This document shows, piece by piece, positions 43,719 to 52,194 of a stretch of DNA of 64,000 nt. This stretch comes from Pseudomonas maioricensis (GTDB taxonomy: Bacteria; Pseudomonadota; Gammaproteobacteria; Pseudomonadales; Pseudomonadaceae), in contig NZ_LOHG01000002.1 in assembly GCF_022790535.1 (NCBI RefSeq), positions 466,254 through 530,253 on the forward strand, in the 5' to 3' direction. The first letter of the stretch is position 1. Each line of letters opens with the position of its first letter. The notes beneath the pieces were generated by a model, which saw nothing but the letters and a program-made list of their open reading frames with translations, was not told where the DNA came from and searched no databases. The translations under genes and the position numbers were made by a program.

Positions 43719-44393
43719 TTAAATCTTACGAAACGCTTCCAGGCCTTTTATCTGCTGGCCATCCTCGAAGTTCTCTTCAGCCAACCATCCCTCAAAGGCC
43801 TTTTGCAGTTCAGGCCATTCGCTGTCGATGATTGAATACCAGGCGGTGTTACGGTTTACGCCTTTGACCACCATGTGTTGCCGAAAGGTGCCCTCATAAC
43901 TGAAGCCGAACCGGTCAGCTGCGCGCTTGGAGCGGGCGTTGTCGGCGTTGCATTTCCACTCCAGGCGACGGTAGCCCAAAGCGAAGGCTTCTTTAGCCAG
44001 CAGGTATATCGCCTCGGTTCCTTTTGGTGTGCGTTGCATCTGGCCGCCGAAGGTCACGTGACCAATTTCGATTCGGCCTTGGGCTGCGACGATCGACATC
44101 AGGCTCAGGCAACCCTCTATCACGCCGGTTACCTGATCGACGATCGCGTAGAACCACGGGTCGGTATTGGCTTCGTGACCTGCTAGCCAGGTGTCGAACA
44201 CGCTGCGCTCCAGGAATGGCCCGTAAGGCAGATAATCCCAAAGTTTGGGATCCGAGTCAGGCCCCTGCAGGGCGGCCCATAAACCGTCGCCATGACGCGC
44301 GACACTGAGTTTTTCCAGACGGATAAAACGTCCTTCCAGCGTTCTGGTGTCCGGGAGTTTCGCTGGTTGCCAATCGGGTACAGGGTTCGACAT
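43719..44393 (-). CDS. GNAT acetyltransferase (RimJ/RimL type)
   Basis: This 224-residue protein matches the RimJ/L branch of GNAT acetyltransferases: LEGRFIRLEKLS at the start, then IGHVTFGGQMQRTPKGTEA for acetyl-CoA binding and RRLEWKCNADNARSKRAADRFGF typical of this subgroup. The substrate is unknown. The ATG at 44393 has AGGA 9 nt upstream; the TTG two codons before it (44399) is rejected. It lies 11 bp after the second GNAT gene and is likely co-transcribed with it. Confidence 0.85.
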   Translation of the reverse strand: MSNPVPDWQPAKLPDTRTLEGRFIRLEKLSVARHGDGLWAALQGPDSDPKLWDYLPYGPFLERSVFDTWLAGHEANTDPWFYAIVDQVTGVIEGCLSLMSIVAAQGRIEIGHVTFGGQMQRTPKGTEAIYLLAKEAFALGYRRLEWKCNADNARSKRAADRFGFSYEGTFRQHMVVKGVNRNTAWYSIIDSEWPELQKAFEGWLAEENFEDGQQIKGLEAFRKI

Positions 44394-44404
44394 GGACAAG
44401 CTTC

Positions 44405-44851
44405 CTAGATCATTTTTCGAAATTGAATATAGCCAGGGCGCTCAGCAATTCGCTCGTATAGCTGGATCGCGGTGGCGTTGGTTTCGTGAGTCAACCAGTG
44501 AACCTTGTCGCAATCATTGGCTTTGGCCGTGGTGTAAACGTGTTCTATCAACAGGCGCCCCACGCCAGTCCCGCGTTGTTCCGGCGTAACCAGCAGATCC
44601 TGAAGGTAACAAGCGTTGGCGATGCTCCAGTTGGAGCGATGATAGATGAAGTGGACCATGCCCACTGCTTTGCCGTCTTGCCAGGCCAAGGCCGCATTGG
44701 TGGGCTCAGCGGGATCGAGAAAACGCTGCCATGTGCTGGCGATAACGGTGTCGGGCAGCACGGTTTTGTAGAACGTCAGGTAGGCCAGCCACAGCGGCAG
44801 CCATGCCGCGTGATCCTGTTCGGTGACGGGACGAATCTGAATATCGGTCAT
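44405..44851 (-). CDS. GNAT acetyltransferase
   Basis: This 148-residue single-domain GNAT has the acetyl-CoA loop LLVTPEQRGTGVGRLLIEHV and the closing segment THETNATAIQLYERIAERPGYIQF. It is unrelated in sequence to the downstream RimJ/L-type protein apart from the fold. The ATG at 44851 is preceded by CAGGAGACCGCC. The acceptor molecule is unknown. Confidence 0.87.
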   Translation of the reverse strand: MTDIQIRPVTEQDHAAWLPLWLAYLTFYKTVLPDTVIASTWQRFLDPAEPTNAALAWQDGKAVGMVHFIYHRSNWSIANACYLQDLLVTPEQRGTGVGRLLIEHVYTTAKANDCDKVHWLTHETNATAIQLYERIAERPGYIQFRKMI

Positions 44852-44893
44852 GGCGGTCTCCTGTCGGAATAATTAACTGAATTAAATGCTTAT

Positions 44894-44926
44894 CTGTAGG
44901 AACTCGCGGTGCTCGTGAGCCTACAA
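44894..44926. repeat. Solitary REP half-unit
   Basis: CTGTAGGAACTCGCGG and CGTGAGCCTACA form a short imperfect hairpin, a single REP rather than a pair. Confidence 0.55.
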
Positions 44927-44951
44927 ATCCTGGTTTGCGTCAAAAACAGTT

Positions 44952-45575
44952 TCAGCTCATCTGGCGAGCCAGTTCCTGATCTTTGGAATCCGCGCTGGCC
45001 GCCAGTCCGTCACGCACACCTGCAATGTCGGCCGCTGATCGGTTCTGGCTGAGTTTGCGTTTGCCCTCCAGGCGCTCGATAGGCAGCGAAAAGCCGACGA
45101 TGGCGCCGAGCATCTTCTCGATGTAATCCGCTGGCGCGTCGGTCACCGCCCAAGGGGTGTCGCGTCCAGTTTCGTGTTTGGCAGTCAGACCGCTGACGAC
45201 TTCGAGCAGGCGCTTCGGATCACTGAAGACCTGCGCGCAGCCATAGGCGTGAACGGTCACGTAATTCCAGGTAGGCACGACCTTGCCGTGCTCTGCCTTG
45301 GATGGATAAAACGAGGGGCTGACGTAAGCGTCCACGCTCGGGAAGATCACCAAGGCTTCTGCCCCCTGTTGCAGTGCGCGCCACTGAGGATTGGCCTTGG
45401 CCAGATGACCATAAAGCGTGCCTTGTGCGCCCTCATCGCTGCGCAATAGCAACGGCAAATGGCTGGCCTGCAGGCCTTGCTCGTCATGAGTAACGAGAAT
45501 TGCCAGCCGCGTCTGCTCAATCAGGCTGTGCAGGCTGACGAGTTCGTTGTCTGTGAAGGCGCTTGGTGTGTACAT
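44952..45575 (-). CDS. PaiB-like FMN-binding protein
   Basis: This 207-residue protein matches the PaiB/FMN-binding split-barrel family: MYTPSAFTDN at the start, then LYGHLAKANPQWRAL, YVSPSFYPSK, VPTWNYVTVHAYG and the C-terminal KLSQNRSAAD. Members are annotated as negative regulators but probably bind flavin or heme. The ATG at 45575 opens the family start. It is divergent from the MocR-type gene with 89 bp between starts, so it is a likely target of that regulator. Confidence 0.88.
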   Translation of the reverse strand: MYTPSAFTDNELVSLHSLIEQTRLAILVTHDEQGLQASHLPLLLRSDEGAQGTLYGHLAKANPQWRALQQGAEALVIFPSVDAYVSPSFYPSKAEHGKVVPTWNYVTVHAYGCAQVFSDPKRLLEVVSGLTAKHETGRDTPWAVTDAPADYIEKMLGAIVGFSLPIERLEGKRKLSQNRSAADIAGVRDGLAASADSKDQELARQMS

Positions 45576-45664
45576 GGAAATATCTCTTGGCCGATGCCTG
45601 AATCGTAGGCAGGCTATTGGCTTGTTGTAAGAGCCATTATTCGCCAATTTGATAGGGCCAATTC

Positions 45665-47209
45665 ATGTCCCAGCCGCCATCCTTTCCCTACAGCCTGACG
45701 GGTATCGAGCTTGATCGTCGCAAAGGTCTGAGCCGTCAACTTTACGAAGCCATGCGCGTGCGTATTCTCGACGGGCGCTTGAGTAGCGGGACTCGTTTGC
45801 CAGCCAGCCGGGATCTGGCTCAATCCCTGGGCATTTCCCGCAATAGCGTGATGCGCGCTTACGACCAGCTGTATGCAGAAGGCTTTACCCAAGGACGAAT
45901 CGGCGACGGTACTTATGTCGCGCTGTTATCCGGCTCTGCAATCCTTGGTAAAAAACTATCCACAAAAGTGTCCACAGGGTTACCAACAGGCTTATCAACA
46001 GGTTTATCCACAAAATCACCATTATCAGCCGAAAATATCGGTGTTGAAGTTATCCACAGTCCGGCTGTCGAGCGGCTTGCGCGCCATTACTTGAATCCTC
46101 CGCTGTCAGGTGCGCCTCGGGCGTTTCGCGTCGGTGTGCCCGCGTTCGATCTGTTCCCTTTTGCGACGTGGGGCAGGCTTTATTCAGCGTTTTGGCGTAA
46201 GCCTGATCTGGCTTTGCTCGGTTATGGCGAGGCCGCAGGTTATCCACTTTTGCGTGAATTGATCGCGGTCTATCTGCGCACCTCGCGAGGCTTGCAATGC
46301 GCCGTTGAGCAAATAGTAATCACCAGTGGCGCGCAGCAGGCGATAAGTCTTTGTGCACAGTTGCTGTTGGAGGAGGGCGACGGTGTTGCTATCGAAAATC
46401 CGGGATACCGTGCGGCAGGGCATGCCTTCGCGGTAGCGGGTGCGAAATTGCACGGCATTGCTGTTGATGAGGAAGGCTTGTGTTGCCACGAGCTTGAGCG
46501 ACATCCCTGCAAACTTGCTTATGTAACCCCTTCGCATCAATACCCGACGGGTGTGGTCATGAGCCTCGCCCGGCGTTTGGAGTTGCTTGCCTGGGCCGAG
46601 AAAACACGAGGTTGGGTTGTCGAGGATGACTACGACGGCGAGTACCGCTACAGCGGTGCGCCCCTGGCACCGTTGGCGGCGCTGGACCGCAGTGGTCGGG
46701 TTTTATACGTCGGTACCTTCGGCAAGATTGCCTATCCCGGATTGCGCCTGGGGTATCTGGTGCTGCCTGCAGGTCTGGTTGAACCGTTCAGTCGGCGTCG
46801 TGCTGTGGATATGCGCCACTCTGAAGTCAGCACTCAGGCGGTGATGGCCGAGTTCATCGCTGCGGGGCATTTTCAGCGCCACATACGCAGGATGCGCCGT
46901 GCGGCATTGAGCCGTCGCAATACCTTGTTGAGCCATTGGCCCGACGATATCCCGGGCTGTGGGGCAATGCCCAAAGTCGTCGCCGGACTGCATGTCGCGG
47001 TGAGGGTAGACAACCTGGCGCGGGAAACTGAACTGATTGAAAAAGCCAATAGCGTCGACGTAGAAATCAGCCCTTTAAGCAGTTATTGGCTGCCGGAATC
47101 CAGCGAGCCAGTGGATAAGAGGGCAGGGCTGGTGTTGGGCTTTGCAGCGGTCCCGGAGGTGGACATCGTGGCAGCGCTGGAAAGGCTGAAACAGGTCTGG
47201 CGGGATTGA
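45665..47209 (+). CDS. MocR/PdxR-type regulator (GntR wHTH fused to aminotransferase domain)
   Basis: This 514-residue protein has a GntR winged HTH at 11-85 (GLSRQLYEAMRVRILDGRL, ASRDLAQSLGISRNSVMRAY) and a fold-type I aminotransferase domain at 140-510 that holds PLP on Lys354 (TFGKIAYPG). MocR proteins sense B6 or amino acids through PLP. The linker (98-117) is five tandem copies of a 4-residue unit of the form LSTG, encoded by a 12-bp DNA repeat that resembles DnaA boxes. Its divergent partner is the PaiB-like gene, and pdxY is elsewhere in the window. Confidence 0.88.
   Translation: MSQPPSFPYSLTGIELDRRKGLSRQLYEAMRVRILDGRLSSGTRLPASRDLAQSLGISRNSVMRAYDQLYAEGFTQGRIGDGTYVALLSGSAILGKKLSTKVSTGLPTGLSTGLSTKSPLSAENIGVEVIHSPAVERLARHYLNPPLSGAPRAFRVGVPAFDLFPFATWGRLYSAFWRKPDLALLGYGEAAGYPLLRELIAVYLRTSRGLQCAVEQIVITSGAQQAISLCAQLLLEEGDGVAIENPGYRAAGHAFAVAGAKLHGIAVDEEGLCCHELERHPCKLAYVTPSHQYPTGVVMSLARRLELLAWAEKTRGWVVEDDYDGEYRYSGAPLAPLAALDRSGRVLYVGTFGKIAYPGLRLGYLVLPAGLVEPFSRRRAVDMRHSEVSTQAVMAEFIAAGHFQRHIRRMRRAALSRRNTLLSHWPDDIPGCGAMPKVVAGLHVAVRVDNLARETELIEKANSVDVEISPLSSYWLPESSEPVDKRAGLVLGFAAVPEVDIVAALERLKQVWRD
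45956..46015 (+). repeat. Five tandem 12-bp units resembling DnaA boxes, inside the MocR gene
   Basis: Units start at 45956, 45968, 45980, 45992 and 46004 and begin CTATCCACA, GTGTCCACA, TTACCAACA, TTATCAACA and TTATCCACA; the last is a perfect DnaA box. A further perfect TTATCCACA is at 46050-46058. They encode the LSTG-like linker repeat. Confidence 0.8.
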
Positions 47210-47227
47210 CCGAGGTCAGCACATAGC

Positions 47228-47322
47228 CTGTGGGAGCGAATTTATTCGCGAAGAGGCCGGTACATTCACAGCGTTTGCGTCGTCTGGAATACCACCTTCC
47301 GGAATGAATCCGGTTCGACGGG
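47228..47322. repeat. Degenerate REP pair
   Basis: CTGTGGGAGCGAATTTATTC at the left and GGAATGAATCCGGTTCGACG at the right form a weak inverted repeat upstream of the YeeE/YedE gene. Confidence 0.5.
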
Positions 47323-47412
47323 CTGAACCTGTTTGCCGATAGTTCGGCAGGATCACGAAAGCTTGTGCGCGATATACTCGCCGCCATTACCCCTTTAAAA
47401 CCGAGACTTCTC

Positions 47413-48624
47413 ATGAGTACTTCTCTTGCTGCGGCACCGGCTCGCAAGCCCGGTGCGCCGCTCATTGCTACTTTTCTGTTGCTGTTCATCGCGATGTTTC
47501 TGCTGAGCAGCGTGGGTGTGCGTCAGGTGCTTCTGCTGATCGTTGGCGCGGCATTGGGTCTGACGCTTTACCACGCAGCTTTCGGCTTCACCTCTGCATG
47601 GCGCGTGTTCATTCGTGAGCGGCGTGGCGCGGGCTTGCGTGCGCAGATGATCATGCTCGCTATCGCGGTGGTGCTGTTCTTCCCGGCGCTGGGTGCAGGC
47701 ACGTTGTTCGGTCAGCCCGTAAACGGGCTGGTTGCGCCAGCAGGTGTTTCGGTGGTGTTTGGTGCTTTCATCTTCGGCATCGGCATGCAACTGGGTGGCG
47801 GCTGTGCATCCGGGACCCTGTTCACTGCGGGCGGCGGTAACGCACGAATGCTGGTGACCCTGCTGTTCTTCATCCTCGGTTCGTTGATCGCGACGCATCA
47901 CGTTGACTGGTGGTTTGCGCTGCCATCGTTTCCTGCAACGTCCATCGTTAAAAGCTTTGGCGTGATACCGGCGTTGGTGCTGAGCCTGGCGGTGTTCGCT
48001 GTTATTGCATTCGTCACTGTGCGTCTGGAAAAGCGTCGTCACGGCCAACTGGAATTAGCAGTGACCAGCGAACACGTGGGCTTGCGCCGGTTCCTGCACG
48101 GCCCATGGCCGCTGGTGTGGGGCGCGATTGGTCTGGCGCTGCTCAACTACGCAACCCTTGCGCTGGCAGGTCGCCCCTGGGGCATCACCTCGGCCTTTGC
48201 CTTGTGGGGCGCCAAAGTCGCGGGTTCTCTGGGTGTTGATGTGGGCAGTTGGGCGTTCTGGCAGATGCCAGCCAATGCCAAGGCTTTGGCGGCACCCGTG
48301 TGGGAAGACATTACCAGCGTGATGGACATCGGCATCATGATCGGTGCGTTACTGGCAGCTGGTCTGGCAGGAAAATTCGCGCCGAACCTGAAAATCCCGG
48401 CTCGCTCCATCGTTGCGGCGGTGATTGGTGGTTTGCTGCTGGGTTACGGTTCGCGTCTGGCATACGGCTGCAATATCGGCGCGTACTTCAGCGGTATCGC
48501 ATCCGGCAGCCTGCATGGCTGGTTGTGGCTGGTGGCGGCGTACATCGGCAACGTGGCGGGTGTGAAATTCCGCCCGTTTTTCTTTCCGGGCGAGAAACCG
48601 CAGGTTGCGTTGAGCGGTTGCTAA
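47413..48624 (+). CDS. YeeE/YedE family sulfur-compound transporter
   Basis: This 403-residue protein has about ten membrane helices and the conserved Cys-containing motifs of YeeE/YedE (TsuA-type) transporters: GGGCASGTLFTAGGG in the first half and GYGSRLAYGCNIGAYFSGIASGSLHGW in the second. TsuA imports thiosulfate by handing it along conserved cysteines. No tusA-like gene is next to it. The ATG at 47413 fits the hydrophobic start. It converges on the transketolase gene, with a hairpin between them. Confidence 0.87.
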   Translation: MSTSLAAAPARKPGAPLIATFLLLFIAMFLLSSVGVRQVLLLIVGAALGLTLYHAAFGFTSAWRVFIRERRGAGLRAQMIMLAIAVVLFFPALGAGTLFGQPVNGLVAPAGVSVVFGAFIFGIGMQLGGGCASGTLFTAGGGNARMLVTLLFFILGSLIATHHVDWWFALPSFPATSIVKSFGVIPALVLSLAVFAVIAFVTVRLEKRRHGQLELAVTSEHVGLRRFLHGPWPLVWGAIGLALLNYATLALAGRPWGITSAFALWGAKVAGSLGVDVGSWAFWQMPANAKALAAPVWEDITSVMDIGIMIGALLAAGLAGKFAPNLKIPARSIVAAVIGGLLLGYGSRLAYGCNIGAYFSGIASGSLHGWLWLVAAYIGNVAGVKFRPFFFPGEKPQVALSGC

Positions 48625-48633
48625 TGACCCTGT

Positions 48634-48675
48634 TGGAGCGACCGGGCAAGGTGTATCGCCACCTCGGTCGCTCCA
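48634..48675. terminator. Hairpin between convergent YeeE/YedE and transketolase genes
   Basis: TGGAGCGACCG pairs with CGGTCGCTCCA, with an inner AGGTG/CACCT stem. There is no T-run on either side, so it may act as a weak bidirectional terminator. Confidence 0.5.
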
Positions 48676-48681
48676 TAAGAC

Positions 48682-50757
48682 TCAGTGTTTCATCTGCTCC
48701 TTCGCCAGCTTCACAATGTTCTCCACCGTAAACCCAAACTTGGCCTGCAGTTTGTCGATGGGAGCCGAGGCGCCGAAGGTATTCATCATCACCTTGGCGC
48801 CGGTTTGGCCCACATACCGATCCCAACCCAGCGGCCCTGCCTGTTCCACCGCGACCCTGGCGATGACAGAGGGCGGGAAGACGCTGTCGCGATAAGCCTG
48901 GTCCTGATCTTCAAACAACTCCCAGCTCGGCATTGAGACCACGCGAGCTGCAACGCCTTGCGCTTTCAATTGCTCGAAAGCCTCCACGACCAAACCCACT
49001 TCACTGCCCGTAGCGATCAGAATCACCTCAGGCTCGCCGTCTTTTGCATCGGCTAGTACATACGCGCCTTTCACCAGTCCTTCTGCCGACGCGTATTGCG
49101 TGCGGTCCAGCGTGGGCAGCGGTTGGCGAGACAGCACAATGCAAGACGGGCGACTGGTTTGAGCCAAGGCGATTTTCCAGGCCTGTGCGGTTTCATTCGC
49201 GTCGCCGGGGCGCAGTGTCAGCAAGCCGGGTGTTGCGCGAAGCTGGGTCAATTGCTCGATAGGCTGGTGAGTCGGGCCGTCTTCGCCAACGCCAATGGAA
49301 TCGTGGGTGAAGACGAAGATCACCGGCAACTCCATGATCGATGCCAAGCGAATCGGCGGCTTCATGTAATCGCTGAACACCAGAAACGTCGAGGTGTACG
49401 GCCGCACGTACGACAGCGCCATGCCGTTGGCAATCGAGCCCATGGCGTGTTCGCGAATACCGAAGTGCAAGTTGCGGCCGCTGTAATTTTCGGCGGAAAA
49501 ACTCCCGGCCCCGTCGAACGTCAGGTTGGTTTTGGTCGAAGGTGACAAGTCAGCCGATCCGCCCAGCAACCACGGAATCTTCGCTGCAAAGGCATTGAGA
49601 ACCTTGCCGCCAGAAGCGCGGGATGCGATGCCTTTTTCGTCGGCCTCGAATGCCTGCAAATCGGCCTGCCACTGATCGGGCATTTCGCCGGAACGCATGC
49701 GTCGTAGCTCATCGGCCAGATCGACTTGTTGTTCTTCAAGCGTATTGAGCGCGCTTTGCCAGGATTCATAATCGCTGGCGTTGCGCTCGATCAAGGCGTC
49801 GCGGAGCCAGGTACGTGCGTCATCAGGAACAAGGAAGCTGGAGTTTTCATCCCAGCCATAGGCCTTCTTGGTCAGCTTGATTTCATCGTCACCCAGCGGC
49901 TCACCGTGCGCCGCTGCGGTGTTGTGTTTGTTTGGCGAGCCATAGCCGATCACGCTGTCGACCACGATCAGGGTCGGCGCGTCATCGGTGCGTTTGAACA
50001 CTTCGATGGCGCGTGCCAGCGCTTCGGTGTCATTGGCGTCTGCCACATGCAAAGTGTTCCAGCCATAGCCTTCAAAGCGTGTTTGCACGTCTTCGCTGAA
50101 AGCCAGCTCGGTGTGACCTTCGATGCTGATGGTGTTGTTGTCGTAGATCCAGCACAGGTTAGAAAGCTTCAGGTGTCCGGCCATGGACGCCGCCTCGGCG
50201 GTCACGCCTTCCATCATGTCGCCGTCGCCGCACAGCACGTACACGTTGTAATCGAACAGCGTGCGCTGCGGCGCATTGAAACGTTCACCCAGCCAGCGCT
50301 CGGCCATCGCCATACCGACGCTATTGGCGCAGCCCTGGCCAAGTGGACCGGTGGTGGTTTCCACGCCGGTGGTCATGCGGTATTCCGGGTGGCCCGGGGT
50401 TTTGGAGTCCATCTGGCGAAACTGTTTGATGTCCTCCAGGCTCACCGCTGGTTTACCCGATGGTTTGCCGTGCTCATCAATTTCAACCACGCCTGCGAGA
50501 TGCAGCAGCGAGTAAAGCAACATGGAGGCATGACCGACCGACAGCACGAAACGGTCGCGATTTGGCCAGTCCGGATGTTCAGGGTGGTAGCGCAGAAACT
50601 GGTTCCAGACGGTGTAGCCCACAGGGGCCAGCGCCATTGGCGTGCCGGGGTGGCCGGAGTTGGCCTTCTGCACGGCATCCATGGCCAGCGTGCGAATGGT
50701 GTTGATACAGAGTTGGTCGCGTGCGGTGCGTTGTTCGCTGGAAAAAGACGAGCCCAT
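48682..50757 (-). CDS. tkt: Transketolase, second-type paralog
   Basis: This 691-residue thiamine-diphosphate enzyme exchanges two-carbon units in the pentose phosphate pathway. It shows NSGHPGTPM, TTGPLGQG, the ThDP motif GDGDMMEG (177-184) and the pyrimidine-domain HDSIGVGEDGPTHQPIEQL. Sequence details (LCINTIRTLAMDAVQKAN, an extended SVGHASMLLYSLLHLAGVVEIDEHGKPSG) differ from the usual Pseudomonas TktA of about 665 residues, and epd/pgk are not beside it, so it is probably an extra copy. The ATG at 50757 follows TGAGGGTAAATTCA; a start at 50790 is less likely. Confidence 0.92.
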   Translation of the reverse strand: MGSSFSSEQRTARDQLCINTIRTLAMDAVQKANSGHPGTPMALAPVGYTVWNQFLRYHPEHPDWPNRDRFVLSVGHASMLLYSLLHLAGVVEIDEHGKPSGKPAVSLEDIKQFRQMDSKTPGHPEYRMTTGVETTTGPLGQGCANSVGMAMAERWLGERFNAPQRTLFDYNVYVLCGDGDMMEGVTAEAASMAGHLKLSNLCWIYDNNTISIEGHTELAFSEDVQTRFEGYGWNTLHVADANDTEALARAIEVFKRTDDAPTLIVVDSVIGYGSPNKHNTAAAHGEPLGDDEIKLTKKAYGWDENSSFLVPDDARTWLRDALIERNASDYESWQSALNTLEEQQVDLADELRRMRSGEMPDQWQADLQAFEADEKGIASRASGGKVLNAFAAKIPWLLGGSADLSPSTKTNLTFDGAGSFSAENYSGRNLHFGIREHAMGSIANGMALSYVRPYTSTFLVFSDYMKPPIRLASIMELPVIFVFTHDSIGVGEDGPTHQPIEQLTQLRATPGLLTLRPGDANETAQAWKIALAQTSRPSCIVLSRQPLPTLDRTQYASAEGLVKGAYVLADAKDGEPEVILIATGSEVGLVVEAFEQLKAQGVAARVVSMPSWELFEDQDQAYRDSVFPPSVIARVAVEQAGPLGWDRYVGQTGAKVMMNTFGASAPIDKLQAKFGFTVENIVKLAKEQMKH

Positions 50758-50985
50758 TGAATTTACCCTCAGTGACGTGCTGCTGAACATCCAGATAAGT
50801 GTGGAGCGCAGCCAAGGGCGGTTTGTTCCTTGTAATTTGAGGCTGTCCGATGGCCATTACGGCCCAACCTTAACTGAACATTAAACGGTTCAGCTTTTGT
50901 GCGGTCGGTCGCGAACCATATACCTCAATGGCATTCGAAGCAGGTGAGCGGCGTGTATTACGCAGTAGCCCATGAGGTAATCGTT

Positions 50986-51870
50986 TTGAAGCAAGCCATC
51001 ATCGACAAGTACCGATTTCTGATCAAAACCATTGGTTACGTGGGCTGGTCACTGTTCTGGCTGTTGCTGTGGGACATCGTGGTTACAGCCGACTTCATGC
51101 TCTTCCTGGAGCGCAAGATCAGTCTGCCCTCCATGCCGTTGACGTTGCTGGCGTCGGCCCTTGTTGTTCTCACCAGTTTCCGTAACTCCAGCGCCTATAA
51201 CCGTTGGTGGGAAGCGCGCACCTTGTGGGGTGCGCTGGTTAACAACTCCCGCAGCTTCGCCCGTCAGGTCCTGACACTGGTCGAGGATGACGACGAGCTG
51301 AATCCCGTGAAAGCAGTGTTGCTGCGTCGCCATGTGGCCTTCGTGAAATGCCTGTCTGCGCATCTGAAGGGTGAATCCTGTGGCGACGAAGTACAGTCAT
51401 TGATAACCCGCGAGGAATACGCACGCAGGCACGAAACCAACAACTTCCCCAACGACATACTTAATACGTCGGCTGCACTGTTGGCCAAAGAGTACAAGGC
51501 CGGCCGTCTGGACAGCATCCGTCTGGCGCGTCTCGAATCGACAATGGTGGAACTCTCTAACTGCCAGGGTGGGATGGAGCGTATCGCCAATACACCGCTG
51601 CCTTACCCTTACGTGGCGTTCCCGCGTTTGTTCATCAGCCTGTTCTGCGTGATCCTGCCCATTGGTCTGGTGGAAACGTTGGGGTGGTTTACACCGCTGG
51701 CTTCAACCGTCGTCGGCTTCATGCTGCTGGCCATCGAAAAGATCGGCACCGACCTGCAAAGCCCGTTCAAAGCCAGCGAACATGAAATCCAGATGACCAA
51801 GCTGTGCGAAAACATTGAGCGCAACCTGGACTCCATGCTTCGGGATGCGAAAGAAGAGTGCACGGTTTAG
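50986..51870 (+). CDS. Bestrophin-family ion channel
   Basis: This 294-residue membrane protein has helices near 12-32 and 42-60, the bestrophin hallmark SSAYNRWWEARTLWGALVNNSR, and a second helix pair around 206-250. Bacterial bestrophins form pentameric, usually cation-conducting channels. The start is uncertain: TTG at 50986 has GAGG 8 nt upstream and gives the usual length, whereas an in-frame GTG at 50899 has no ribosome site. It is divergent from transketolase. Confidence 0.82.
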   Translation: MKQAIIDKYRFLIKTIGYVGWSLFWLLLWDIVVTADFMLFLERKISLPSMPLTLLASALVVLTSFRNSSAYNRWWEARTLWGALVNNSRSFARQVLTLVEDDDELNPVKAVLLRRHVAFVKCLSAHLKGESCGDEVQSLITREEYARRHETNNFPNDILNTSAALLAKEYKAGRLDSIRLARLESTMVELSNCQGGMERIANTPLPYPYVAFPRLFISLFCVILPIGLVETLGWFTPLASTVVGFMLLAIEKIGTDLQSPFKASEHEIQMTKLCENIERNLDSMLRDAKEECTV

Positions 51871-51889
51871 TAGGTTTTTGACGCAGAAC

Positions 51890-51968
51890 CTGTAGGAGCT
51901 CACGAGCACCGCGAGGCAGCGATAGCAGTGCATCAGACATATCACTATCGCTGCCCCGCAGCCTACAG
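51890..51968. repeat. REP/BIME hairpin, CTGTAGGAGCTCACGAGC family
   Basis: CTGTAGGAGCTCACGAGCACC at the left pairs imperfectly with GCTGCCCCGCAGCCTACAG at the right; the inner GCGATAG/CTATCGC arms are intact. Confidence 0.75.
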
Positions 51969-52066
51969 ACCGAGTATTTTGTGGTCCTCTTCTGACCGGC
52001 GGGTAGGTATACGGAAGCCCCCTTGTCATACACGGTAGAAGCGTTTTGTAAGGGCTAAAGTGAGCG

Positions 52067-52094
52067 TTGACACAGTCAGTATTTATGCGATTAT
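52067..52094 (+). promoter_or_regulatory. Candidate sigma-70 promoter
   Basis: A consensus TTGACA (52067-52072) is followed after 16 bp by GATTAT (52089-52094), a 4/6 match to the -10. Confidence 0.4.
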
Positions 52095-52100
52095 CGGCGC

Positions 52101-52176
52101 ACTACTCAGCCCCGTACGCAGCGATTCAGTTCGCTGGCCGTTGGGGTGAAGAAACCGGCCTAGCGCCGGTTTTTTC
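52101..52176 (+). ncRNA. Candidate small RNA or attenuated leader before the NYN gene
   Basis: From the predicted start to the T-run is about 75 nt. It contains a perfect 6-bp hairpin CAGCGA/TCGCTG (52119-52136) and ends in a strong terminator, so it could be a small RNA or a leader that attenuates the downstream gene. I do not recognise the RNA family. Confidence 0.35.
52152..52176 (+). terminator. Rho-independent terminator 18 bp upstream of the NYN gene
   Basis: AAACCGGC pairs with GCCGGTTT around CTAGC; six T residues run from within the stem to 52175. Confidence 0.78.
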
Positions 52177-52194
52177 GTTTCCAAGGACTGAATT

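Larger units (their letters stand above)
51871..52194. other. Intergenic region with REP and a small RNA-like unit
   Basis: This 324-bp gap contains a REP hairpin (51890-51968), a promoter-like pair (52067-52094), a short stem (52119-52136) and a terminator (52152-52176) directly before the NYN-domain gene. Confidence 0.6.

Noticed and set aside
45956-46058. DnaA-box cluster as the replication origin
   Set aside because: No dnaA, dnaN, rpmH or AT-rich unwinding region is nearby and the boxes are within a coding sequence.
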